In this document: positions 6,890-12,263 of the stretch, piece by piece
Position numbering within the stretch: position 1 is the first letter of the stretch
Layout of the letters: each line of letters opens with the position of its first letter
The notes under the pieces: generated by a model
The model's input: the letters and a program-made list of their open reading frames with translations, nothing else
The model's database searches: none
Told to the model about the DNA's origin: nothing
NCBI GenBank assembly: GCA_039799445.1
Contig: JBDLSO010000016.1
Span: 1 to 12,263, forward strand
DNA: 12,263 nt
Direction: 5' to 3'
Source: JBDLSO01 sp039799445
Lineage (GTDB): Bacteria > Patescibacteriota > Minisyncoccia > Phycocordibacterales > UBA5272
Program-made: the position numbers and the translations under genes

Positions 6890-6939
6890 GTACCTATTAT
6901 ACAAAAAGCCCCAGAAGGGGATTTTTGTATAATAGGTAC
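6890..6939 (-). terminator. 50-bp palindromic terminator after secF
   Basis: Two 23-nt arms (6890-6912 and 6917-6939) pair with a single mismatch around the 4-nt loop AGAA. The inner part is a classical terminator (CCCC AGAA GGGG followed by a T-run on either strand), but the pairing continues outward through TATAAT and GTAC. It starts 2 nt after the secF stop and should work in both directions. Confidence 0.85.
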
Positions 6940-6941
6940 TT

Positions 6942-7838
6942 TTATTTATTTGATTTTTGTTGCCATTTTTGAACTATGACAAGTAGAGGTGAGGCTACAA
7001 AGATTGATGAATATGTTCCAACGATCATTCCAGTGATGAGAACTAATGAGAAATTCTTTGTTGGTTCTGGACCAAAGAAAAATAGTGCACATAGTACAAT
7101 CACAACAGTCAGTGAAGTGTTGATAGATCTTGTGAATGATTGTGACAGACTTTTCCCAACTATTTCAGTAAAATCTGCTGAAATTTTTAGTTTTAGGTTT
7201 TCACGTATTCTATCGAATATCACAATAGTATCAGAGACTGAAACACCGAGTATGGTGAGTAATGCCACAACAAAGAGAGTGTCTACCTCGGCACCAGCAT
7301 AGTGCCCAAGTATTGCAAATAGTCCAAGAGGTATAATGATATCGTGAGCGAGTGTAGTGATAGCTATCATACCGTATTTCCAAGACGCAACAGGAAGTGA
7401 TACATGACGGAATGAAAACGCGATAAAACAAATAATAGCTACAACTACTGCAATGATTGCAATGATTGCCTTTTGAGCCAACTCGCTTCCGATAGACGGA
7501 CCGACTGAAGTGAATGATTTTTCTGTGTATTCTACTGTACCCCCAACTGAAAGAGCTTCTTTAAGTAGCGGTCTTTCTGATTCACCGATATCGCGTAGTT
7601 TAATCGTATATCCGCCTTCGCTTGGTTGTATCACAGAAGTACCCAACCCAGCTTGTGACAACGCTTGTGACAACACTGTACTCTCTGGTATATCGGCAGT
7701 ATACACTACTTGTACTTGTGCTCCACCAGTAAAGTCAATACCTAATTTAAGCCCAAATACCACTACTGCCAGTAGCGATGCTGCGATGACAACTCCAGAT
7801 ATAGTAAGGAATATTGATTTGTGTTTGATTATGTTCAT
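6942..7838 (-). CDS. secF: Protein translocase subunit SecF
   Basis: Partner of SecD in the proton-driven accessory complex that pulls preproteins out of the SecYEG channel; integral membrane protein. 298 residues from the chosen start. TM1 spans about 11-30. The periplasmic P1 domain opens with the conserved GIDFTGG (33-39). Five further helices follow, with the family signature VSVSDTIVIFDRIRENLK (199-216) in the TM4-TM5 region. I chose the ATG at 7838, 4 nt after the secD stop. A GTG at 7859 would extend the protein by 7 residues and overlap secD, but gives an N-terminus with no support. No Shine-Dalgarno is seen, so translation probably depends on coupling to secD. It ends at the large palindromic terminator. 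Confidence 0.95.
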   Translation of the reverse strand: MNIIKHKSIFLTISGVVIAASLLAVVVFGLKLGIDFTGGAQVQVVYTADIPESTVLSQALSQAGLGTSVIQPSEGGYTIKLRDIGESERPLLKEALSVGGTVEYTEKSFTSVGPSIGSELAQKAIIAIIAVVVAIICFIAFSFRHVSLPVASWKYGMIAITTLAHDIIIPLGLFAILGHYAGAEVDTLFVVALLTILGVSVSDTIVIFDRIRENLKLKISADFTEIVGKSLSQSFTRSINTSLTVVIVLCALFFFGPEPTKNFSLVLITGMIVGTYSSIFVASPLLVIVQKWQQKSNK

Positions 7839-7842
7839 ATAT

Positions 7843-9246
7843 TTATTTTGTAAATCCACTACTAAATAAGAATCTCATCATTTTGGATTTTGACTTATGT
7901 ACAATAGAAAGCAATATGATGCGTGTTACAACAATCGCAGAAATCATCGATACCAAGACGCCGAGCCCAAATGTAAGCGCAAACCCTTTAACAACTGATG
8001 TTCCAAACATAAACAGTATTACTGCTGTAATTAAACTCGAAATGTTTGAATCACGAATAGATGTCCACGCACGTGCAAACCCTGTCTGAGTTACATCAAA
8101 CAAATTTTTACTTTTACGCATTTCTTCTTTCATGCGTTCAAATATAAGTACATTGGCATCTACTGCAAGACCTATTGAAATAATAAATCCTGCGATACCA
8201 GCAGCTGTGAGTGTAACTGGTATAAGTTTAAAGAGTGCAAGCATTACCGCAACATACATTCCCAAAGCGATAACAGCTACAAGTCCTGGTAGTCTATACC
8301 ATATGATCAAAAATAGTGACACGCACAATAGCCCAATGAGTGCGGCTTGTACCCCAGCATCGACAGCTGCCGCACCAAGTGTTGGGCCAATTTGTTCTGT
8401 TCCAATCAGTGTAATAGGAACTGGAAGAGCTCCAGAATTAAGCCTGCCTACAAGTGTCTTGGCATCTTGTACCGTAAAGTTTCCTTGTATTACTGCATTC
8501 CCCCCACTGATAACACTGTTGACTACTGGACTTGAAATTGGTGCATTGTCTAGATAGATAGCAACTTGTTTGTTGAGATTTTCTTTTGTGATCTGTTCAA
8601 AGAGTCGAGCTCCCTCCTCATTGAATTGTATTGCTATCTCTGGTTGATTCTGAGCATTGAACACAACTTGAGACTTTTGCAGATATTGTCCAGTGAGTCC
8701 TGTTGAAACAAACTCGGGGTCTTCCAATACTTCGGCTGTCAATACAGCTTGTGTACCTGATTGCTGTGCTTCAAGAAATGCCCCGCGAGCGGCGAGTATT
8801 TTGGCTTTGGACTCTTCGTCTCGTACTGTTTTGAATTCAAGGGTTGGTGTCTCACCAATCATTGTAACAGCAGTATCTATATCTGTGATTCCTGGTAATT
8901 CAATCAATAATCTTTCTTCTCCTGTGAGACTACTTTTTTGTGTTTGTACCACTGGCTCGCCAACACCAAAGAGATTGACTCTACGCTCAATCACATCACG
9001 CAGTGCATTCATTGCTTCTGATTTGCTTCCTTGTATCTGAGATAGATCTGCTTTGTAGACAAGTCTACTACCGCCTGCTAGATCAAGTCCGAGACTAAAA
9101 GGATGAGTGTTTAAGAAACTACTTGCAGTACTGCTCGCAACTGGGAGCACACCACTTTCGCGCAGTTTTGGCTCACTTGCGTATATAAAGTAACCAATTG
9201 CTATACCAAGGATAATAATACTGAGAGCTATAATTCGTTGTTTCAT
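7843..9246 (-). CDS. secD: Protein translocase subunit SecD
   Basis: First subunit of the SecDF complex, which uses the proton gradient to complete protein export. 467 residues from the chosen start. TM1 is at about 5-22. The P1 head begins with GLDLAGGSRL (53-62), matching the conserved DLxGG. ALRDVIERRVNLFGVGEPVV (81-100) is a further SecD block. The C-terminal half has five TM helices (about 298-450) with SIGLAVDANVLIFERMKEE (357-375), containing the conserved Asp of the TM4 region. An ATG at 9315 would add 23 residues (including LDSKPFACYYSPI), but those codons lie across the promoter -35 and -10, so the ATG at 9246 is preferred. It forms an operon with secF. Confidence 0.96.
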   Translation of the reverse strand: MKQRIIALSIIILGIAIGYFIYASEPKLRESGVLPVASSTASSFLNTHPFSLGLDLAGGSRLVYKADLSQIQGSKSEAMNALRDVIERRVNLFGVGEPVVQTQKSSLTGEERLLIELPGITDIDTAVTMIGETPTLEFKTVRDEESKAKILAARGAFLEAQQSGTQAVLTAEVLEDPEFVSTGLTGQYLQKSQVVFNAQNQPEIAIQFNEEGARLFEQITKENLNKQVAIYLDNAPISSPVVNSVISGGNAVIQGNFTVQDAKTLVGRLNSGALPVPITLIGTEQIGPTLGAAAVDAGVQAALIGLLCVSLFLIIWYRLPGLVAVIALGMYVAVMLALFKLIPVTLTAAGIAGFIISIGLAVDANVLIFERMKEEMRKSKNLFDVTQTGFARAWTSIRDSNISSLITAVILFMFGTSVVKGFALTFGLGVLVSMISAIVVTRIILLSIVHKSKSKMMRFLFSSGFTK

Positions 9247-9255
9247 AATGGGGCT

Positions 9256-9284
9256 ATAATAGCACGCAAAGGGCTTGGAATCAA
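9256..9284 (-). promoter_or_regulatory. Promoter of secDF
   Basis: Minus-strand TTGATT (9279-9284), a 17-bp spacer, then TATTAT (9256-9261) with TGC before it (extended -10). The predicted initiation is about 3 nt upstream of the ATG at 9246. It is the only core promoter on the minus strand with a good -35 at proper spacing. Confidence 0.65.
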
Positions 9285-9313
9285 GGAGAGTATTTTGTAT
9301 TAAATTAATTTTC

Positions 9314-9445
9314 ACCCACTACTTCTCACAAACCCGGAATATTCTCCGCTTTATACTATTCTTTTATTTCATAAAGAATAAAGCGGAGAATTTCCTATAC
9401 CTCGGGCTAGAGTCGCCCTGCGGTAATGTTTGTTCAAAGTGTGGG
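9314..9445 (+). repeat. 132-bp inverted repeat element, left copy (A)
   Basis: Three modules: a 27-nt block (9314-9340, CCCACTACTTCTCACAAACC within it), a hairpin with 14-bp perfect arms (9341-9354 and 9378-9391) and a 23-nt loop, and a 54-nt block (9392-9445) containing GGGCTAGAGTCGCCC and TTTGTTCAAAGTGTGGG. The right copy (10672-10803) is in the opposite orientation: the first block is identical 27/27, the last differs at 3 of 54, and the hairpin keeps its dimensions with a different stem sequence. It begins about 70 bp upstream of the secD start. Confidence 0.9.
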
Positions 9446-9478
9446 TTGGGTGTGGTTAAATACGGGATACAAATACAA
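9428..9478 (+). repeat. Direct repeat unit 1 (51 bp)
   Basis: Begins TTTGTTCAAAGTGTGGG, inside the end of element A, and ends ATACAAATACAA. It aligns without gaps to 9630-9680 at about 40 of 51 positions, so part of the element is duplicated 202 bp further in. Between the two (9489-9508) lies CCTAAAGTCGCCTTCCGAG, which looks like another degraded relative of the GGGCTAGAGTCGCCCTG motif. Confidence 0.65.
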
Positions 9479-9570
9479 TTCCATATCAGCCTAAAGTCGC
9501 CTTCCGAGGAGCCTTTTGAGAGATATAGTTGGAAGAATGTTGGGTTCAGGAAGCAGAAAACGATATATAG

Positions 9571-9621
9571 TTTGCATAGGACACTTCTATGTATGGTTTA
9601 CATAGGACTCACCTATGTAAA
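9571..9621 (+). repeat. Two tandem small hairpin units
   Basis: 9571-9593 and 9597-9619 are 23-nt units (TTTGCATAGG... and TTTACATAGG...) agreeing at 19 of 23 positions with a 26-nt period. The second forms a perfect 10-bp stem (9597-9606 with 9612-9621) with loop ACTCA; the first pairs only through CATAG/CTATG. No function recognised. Confidence 0.6.
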
Positions 9622-9629
9622 AATGTAGT

Positions 9630-9680
9630 ATTTGTTCAAAGTGTGTTTTGGGATAAGTTGGGTACGGAATACAAATACAA
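9630..9680 (+). repeat. Direct repeat unit 2 (51 bp)
   Basis: Second copy of the 51-bp unit, TTTGTTCAAAGTGTG through ATACAAATACAA. Its end abuts, and on the minus strand provides the T-rich tail of, the terminator hairpin at 9684-9709. Confidence 0.65.
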
Positions 9681-9709
9681 AAATGAGCCGCGACTTACGT
9701 TGCGGCTCA
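9672..9709 (-). terminator. Intrinsic terminator of the accessory gene
   Basis: GC-rich stem TGAGCCGC / GCGGCTCA extended by AC/GT (9684-9694 with 9699-9709, one G-T wobble) around loop TTAC. On the minus strand it is followed by ATTTTTGTATTTGTATT-type sequence. It lies about 85 nt after the stop at 9793; the gap holds no gene. Confidence 0.8.
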
Positions 9710-9792
9710 AAGTACATACAAAAAATACGAAAAGAAATAGCCCTCCACCCAAGGATAGAGAGCTAAGGATTTTAGGGTCAGAGCAATAAGAT

Positions 9793-10368
9793 CTAGTTGC
9801 TAAAAACCTGGCTGCCAGCAGTCGAAGCGTAGGCGGTGCCGAACAGAAAGCAGAACACGAACCACTTGCTGACGCCAGCGATCCAGCGGACGATAACGCA
9901 GTAAAGCTCGCCATTTCTGCCTATGACGGTAAAGATGTTTGCTTCGCCGTTGTTCAAAAGAACGCCGGCAATGCCACCCTCTTGGGCTTCAATCAATTCC
10001 TTGATTTGTCCCAAATCGGTGGCATTTTCGAGTGACAAAGCATGCTTTTTGGTACCTTTGGCACCGAAAAGTTGGGTCTCGCTTTTATTGAAGCTTAGAG
10101 TGCGACGCTTCAGCGCAGCGGTGCGGTGCGGTTTGCGGTTTGCAAAACCAACGCACCGCTCAAGGTCAATGTCGACCCAGAGACCGGGACGGTTTGTGAA
10201 GAACTCTGCCAACTCTCTTGATGATTCAATGAGTTGGACGTGAACCTTGCCTGAAAGGATTGCGCGAACGGAATCTTCGCCCCCGCATATTTTTACCAGA
10301 GCATTCAACTCACCCATTGAGAGGTCTTTTGCCGCAAACATTGGGGCTACTGAATCTTGAACTGACAT
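9793..10368 (-). CDS. Hypothetical protein of a recurring CPR family, accessory
   Basis: 191 residues, function unknown. The N-terminal part LSMGELNALVKICGGEDSVRAILSGK (16-41) has the look of a short helical, possibly HTH-like, motif; from memory similar blocks recur in many small CPR hypothetical proteins whose C-termini resemble AGSQVFSN here. The middle (60-115) is rich in basic residues (NRKPHRTAALKRRTLSFNK). The last third contains hydrophobic stretches (VIVRWIAGVSKWFVFCFLFGTAYAS, 158-182) that could be strands or a weak membrane segment. Codon use is visibly more GC-rich than in all neighbours. The start is firm: AAGGAG lies 5 nt upstream. The gene has its own strong promoter and terminator and sits between two inverted 132-bp repeats, so it behaves as an independent cassette, probably acquired or duplicated within the lineage. 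Confidence 0.8.
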   Translation of the reverse strand: MSVQDSVAPMFAAKDLSMGELNALVKICGGEDSVRAILSGKVHVQLIESSRELAEFFTNRPGLWVDIDLERCVGFANRKPHRTAALKRRTLSFNKSETQLFGAKGTKKHALSLENATDLGQIKELIEAQEGGIAGVLLNNGEANIFTVIGRNGELYCVIVRWIAGVSKWFVFCFLFGTAYASTAGSQVFSN

Positions 10369-10445
10369 AAAGTCTCCTTCGGGCTACATTGCCCTGTTGT
10401 CACCTACTTCCCCGTAGACACTGGACTGTGGTACTGTACCTCAGT
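10369..10445 (-). promoter_or_regulatory. Structured 5' leader and strong RBS of the accessory gene
   Basis: Predicted leader of about 77 nt. Directly before the Shine-Dalgarno AAGGAG (10374-10379, 5 nt from the ATG) is a hairpin with arms GGGC/GCCC (10381-10394, minus strand GGGCAATGTAGCCC). Further upstream are CTAC...GTAG and GGTACAGTACC palindromic segments. The CAGGGC..TAGCCCGA core resembles GCAGGGCGATTCTAGCCCGA in the 132-bp elements. Confidence 0.6.
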
Positions 10446-10451
10446 AAATAC

Positions 10452-10480
10452 ATTATAACAATATATTACATAAAAGTCAA
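10452..10480 (-). promoter_or_regulatory. Near-consensus sigma70 promoter of the accessory gene
   Basis: TTGACT (10475-10480), a 17-bp spacer and TATAAT (10452-10457) on the minus strand; 11 of 12 consensus positions. It is the best-matching promoter in the window and differs in style from the extended -10 promoters of the core genes. Confidence 0.82.
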
Positions 10481-10671
10481 GGTTTGGTAGTTTCCTGTTT
10501 TCAGTTTTTGGTTTTCAGCATGTCTTTAATATTTTGGAAATATTTATAGAAGTGTTTGCATTCCCTACTCTCCCAAAATATATCTCTCAAAGGCTTCAGT
10601 TAGTAAATTCACTTTCATACACCGAAAGAAGGTTTTATCTTCTACTGTGATTTGAACCCAATTACTCCCCT
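10481..10671. other. Gene-free stretch inside the island with degraded inverted similarity
   Basis: No credible ORF. The segment 10579-10594, read on the minus strand (GCCTTTGAGAGATATA), matches 9511-9527 with one base missing, and the nearby AACACTTCTAT resembles 9581-9591. The inverted relationship of the two flanks therefore continues inward past the 132-bp elements in degraded form. An AT-rich run with GTTTTCAG repeats occupies 10496-10520. Confidence 0.5.
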
Positions 10672-10803
10672 CCCACACTTTGAACAAACACTACCGCAGG
10701 GCGATTCTAGCCCGAGGTAAAGGAAAAAGTCCCTCAGATACTATACGTCATGTATATATAGAATCTGAGGGACTTTATTCCGGGTTTGTGAGAAGTAGTG
10801 GGT
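10672..10803 (-). repeat. 132-bp inverted repeat element, right copy (B)
   Basis: Same modules as copy A in reverse: a 54-nt block (10672-10725), a hairpin with perfect 14-bp arms (10726-10739 and 10763-10776, AAAGTCCCTCAGAT and its complement) around a 23-nt loop, and the 27-nt block (10777-10803). Read in the orientation of A, the hairpin is followed by TTTCC, so a terminator activity is possible. Confidence 0.9.
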
Positions 10804-10935
10804 AAAAAACTGTTTTTATAAAAAGATAGGATAATCTTTTCATCGAAAGTCTGGAGATTTCGATATAAATTGTACGCTTACAATTCAGAAGATATACTTG
10901 AAACAAAACCAAAAACTCAAAACTACCCTCTTTTG
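10804..10935. other. Gene-free AT-rich stretch with two small hairpins
   Basis: No ORF or known RNA seen. There are two perfect 7-bp stems, ATCGAAA/TTTCGAT (10842-10848 with 10858-10864) and AATTGTA/TACAATT (10868-10874 with 10879-10885). A run near 10902-10925 (AACCAAAAACT) is the inverse of AGTTTTTGGTT near 10502-10513 across copy B. Confidence 0.4.
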
Positions 10936-10964
10936 TTTACAAAACCCCTTATCTCTGCTATACT
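10936..10964 (+). promoter_or_regulatory. Promoter upstream of the structured RNA / S1 gene
   Basis: TTTACA (10936-10941), a 17-bp spacer and TATACT (10959-10964) preceded by TGC (extended -10). Predicted initiation is near 10971. It is 180 nt before the S1 gene start, unlike the near-leaderless core genes. Confidence 0.7.
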
Positions 10965-10970
10965 ACTAAT

Positions 10971-11110
10971 ATTATTTAGATTTCCTTCTAAATGAATTTA
11001 TTACAAGTACGTGCTTAGCTAACCCATATTGCGTCATTCTGACAAATACTATTTGTAGAATACGGTTTAGAAAAGTATACCTACCCTTCCGGCCTAGGTT
11101 TTTATTTTTT
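10971..11110 (+). ncRNA. Candidate structured leader or small RNA upstream of the S1 gene
   Basis: From the predicted 5' end the sequence forms three elements. First, a perfect 7-bp hairpin ATTTAGA/TCTAAAT (10974-10980 with 10987-10993). Second, a long stem with loop ACT, in which ACAAAT/ATTTGT, ATTCT/AGAAT and CGT/ACG pair successively with two single-base bulges (11032-11047 with 11051-11064). Third, ACCTA/TAGGT (11079-11083 with 11095-11099) followed by TTTTATTTTTT. The third is terminator-like but its stem is short, so this could be a separate small RNA of about 140 nt or an attenuated 5' leader of the S1 gene. It matches no RNA family I recognise and contains no plausible ORF. Confidence 0.45.
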
Positions 11111-11144
11111 GAGAAAGCAGTATGTCCTTTGCACACACATATAT

Positions 11145-12191
11145 ATGACAACAGTAACAACACATAAAACATTGAAAGTAGAAGATTTGGTAGAAGGTCC
11201 AGTAGTGGCAATCAACAAATCATATGTCTACATCGACCTAGCGCCATTTGGTACTGGTCTTATCTTTGGTGCAGAATACATGAATGCGCGCGATGTGATT
11301 CGAAAGATAAATATCGGAGACTCAATCAAAGCCAAGGTGGTAGACCGCGAGAATGCCGATGGATACATTGAGCTTTCACTTAAAGAAGCAAAACAAGCAC
11401 TCATTTGGAGTGAAGCTGAACTTGCTATCAAAAACAAAAATACAGTTGAACTTATCGTTAAGGATGCGAACAAAGGTGGACTTATCGTTGATTGGCAAGG
11501 TATCGCAGGTTTCCTACCCGCTTCACAACTTGGATCAGAGAATTATCCACGTGTAGAGGATGGTGACAAAGATAAGATTCTGAAAGAACTCAAAAAACTT
11601 ATCGGGCGAAGACTTTCAGTGTGTATTATCTCTGCGAGTCCAAAAGAAGGAAAACTTATTTTCTCAGAAAAAACAACAGATCAAAAAGAAAAAACTGAAA
11701 TAGTTGGCAAGTTTGTACTTGGAGATGAGGTAGAAGGTACAGTAACTGGTATAGTAGACTTCGGTGCCTTTGTTAAAATTGAAGAAAACCTAGAGGGGTT
11801 GGTACATATCTCTGAAATCGATTGGGGGCTTATCGAAGACCCTCGAAATCATCTTAAAGTTGGTGATGTTGTAAAGGCAAAAATTATTGAAATCAAAGAT
11901 AACAAAATCTCACTTTCACTCAAAGCACTTCGCTCTAATCCTTGGAAAGAAGCTGCGAGTAAATACAAAAAAGGTGACGAAGTAGCGGGTGTGGTGATCA
12001 AATTCAACAAACACGGTGCGCTTGTCTCAGTAGAAGAAGGTGTAGCAGGACTAGTACATATTTCAGAATTTGGTACAGAGACAAAAATGCGCGAAGAATT
12101 ATCACTTGGTAAAAAATACAACTTTGAAATTAGTTTCTTTGAACCAAAAGAAGAGCGTATGACACTTGTAGTGAAAAAGATAGCGCAGTAA
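11145..12191 (+). CDS. rpsA: S1 RNA-binding domain protein (ribosomal protein S1-like)
   Basis: 348 residues with four S1 (OB-fold) repeats: about 12-81, 98-176, 190-262 and 274-345. Repeats 3 and 4 are the most canonical (GTVTGIVDFGAFVKIEENLEGLVHIS and GVVIKFNKHGALVSVEEGVAGLVHIS); repeats 1 and 2 are diverged (YIDLAPFGTGLIFGAEY, VDWQGIAGFLPASQLG). Ribosomal protein S1 binds mRNA on the 30S subunit and helps load messages lacking a good Shine-Dalgarno. Four repeats is shorter than the six of E. coli and typical of small-genome or Gram-positive forms, so a general RNA-binding role is also possible. I chose the ATG at 11145; an in-frame TTG at 11109 lies in the terminator-like T-run and is rejected. 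No Shine-Dalgarno precedes the ATG. Confidence 0.93.
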   Translation: MTTVTTHKTLKVEDLVEGPVVAINKSYVYIDLAPFGTGLIFGAEYMNARDVIRKINIGDSIKAKVVDRENADGYIELSLKEAKQALIWSEAELAIKNKNTVELIVKDANKGGLIVDWQGIAGFLPASQLGSENYPRVEDGDKDKILKELKKLIGRRLSVCIISASPKEGKLIFSEKTTDQKEKTEIVGKFVLGDEVEGTVTGIVDFGAFVKIEENLEGLVHISEIDWGLIEDPRNHLKVGDVVKAKIIEIKDNKISLSLKALRSNPWKEAASKYKKGDEVAGVVIKFNKHGALVSVEEGVAGLVHISEFGTETKMREELSLGKKYNFEISFFEPKEERMTLVVKKIAQ

Positions 12192-12207
12192 CATACGGAC
12201 TATTACA

Positions 12208-12241
12208 TAAAAAGCCTCAAATATCACTTGGGGCTTTTTTG
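12208..12241 (+). terminator. Intrinsic terminator of the S1 gene
   Basis: AAAAAGCC...GGCTTTTTT with CAA/TTG pairing inside, loop ATATCAC, starting 17 nt after the stop and ending in six T. The remaining 22 nt to the window edge show nothing I can assign. Confidence 0.87.
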
Positions 12242-12263
12242 TATGCAATACATTGATAAACAA

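Noticed and set aside
8132..8557. Open frame of 141 codons on the plus strand
   Set aside because: Antisense to the secD transmembrane region; composition is the mirror of hydrophobic codons.
9247..9315. Upstream ATG that would add 23 residues to SecD
   Set aside because: The added codons overlap a well-spaced -35/-10 pair and give an atypical N-terminus before the first membrane helix.
9571..9621. Possible CRISPR array
   Set aside because: Only two imperfect units with a 3-nt gap; no spacers and no cas genes.
9923..10243. Open frame of 106 codons on the plus strand inside the accessory gene
   Set aside because: The minus-strand gene has promoter, Shine-Dalgarno and terminator; this frame has none.
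9314..10803. Insertion sequence with terminal inverted repeats
   Set aside because: The enclosed protein has no transposase or DDE-like motif, and no target-site duplication is obvious outside the repeats. Kept only as a possible non-autonomous element.
10971..11110. tRNA, 6S RNA or tmRNA gene
   Set aside because: No cloverleaf, CCA end, T-arm signature or long 6S-like central bubble could be drawn.
11109..11144. TTG start extending the S1 protein by 12 residues
   Set aside because: It lies in the T-run of the terminator-like element, and the extension (RKQYVLCTHIY) is not S1-like.

Overview
The window looks like chromosomal DNA from a Patescibacteria (Candidate Phyla Radiation, Parcubacteria-like) genome. 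The reasons are a moderately AT-rich composition, very short intergenic gaps, an archaeal/eukaryotic-type AspRS, a four-domain S1 protein, a short membrane-anchored protein of a kind I associate with this group, and a small hypothetical protein starting MSVQDSVAPMF whose LNALVKICGGED motif I recall recurring in CPR genomes. TGA is used as a stop (Nudix gene) and no gene needs it as a sense codon, which argues against the code-25 lineages. All taxonomic placement is inference from sequence character, without a search.

Positions 1-9246 are one minus-strand block of housekeeping genes. In transcription order: secD-secF (Sec translocon accessory subunits); then a membrane-anchored protein of unknown function, mltG (murein transglycosylase) and a DEDDh exonuclease; then mnmA (tRNA 2-thiouridylase) and a Nudix-like protein; then trpS; then an archaeal-type aspS that runs off the left edge. 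Units are separated by intrinsic terminators packed directly against the next promoter. Most promoters are extended -10 elements (TGnTATAnT-like) placed so that the predicted transcript starts at or within a few bases of the ATG, which suggests leaderless or near-leaderless mRNAs. Only the Nudix gene and the accessory gene have a strong Shine-Dalgarno sequence.

Positions 9247-10935 are an accessory island. Two 132-bp inverted copies of one element (9314-9445 and 10672-10803) flank a single gene of different base composition (9793-10368, minus strand). That gene has a near-consensus sigma70 promoter, a strong ribosome binding site and its own terminator. The flanks of the 132-bp element are almost identical between the copies. 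Its central hairpin has a different stem sequence in each copy but keeps the same 14-bp stem and 23-nt loop, i.e. structure is conserved rather than sequence. Further degenerate direct repeats and small hairpins lie inside the island, and I see no transposase or integrase.

Positions 10936-12263 hold a plus-strand promoter, a structured non-coding stretch of about 140 nt ending in a terminator-like element (small RNA or attenuated leader), and the S1-domain protein gene (rpsA-like) with its terminator.

Functionally, the core genes serve translation and tRNA maturation (aspS, trpS, mnmA, rpsA), protein export (secDF) and the envelope (mltG and its membrane-anchored neighbour). The island between secD and rpsA is the part that ordinary annotation does not explain.
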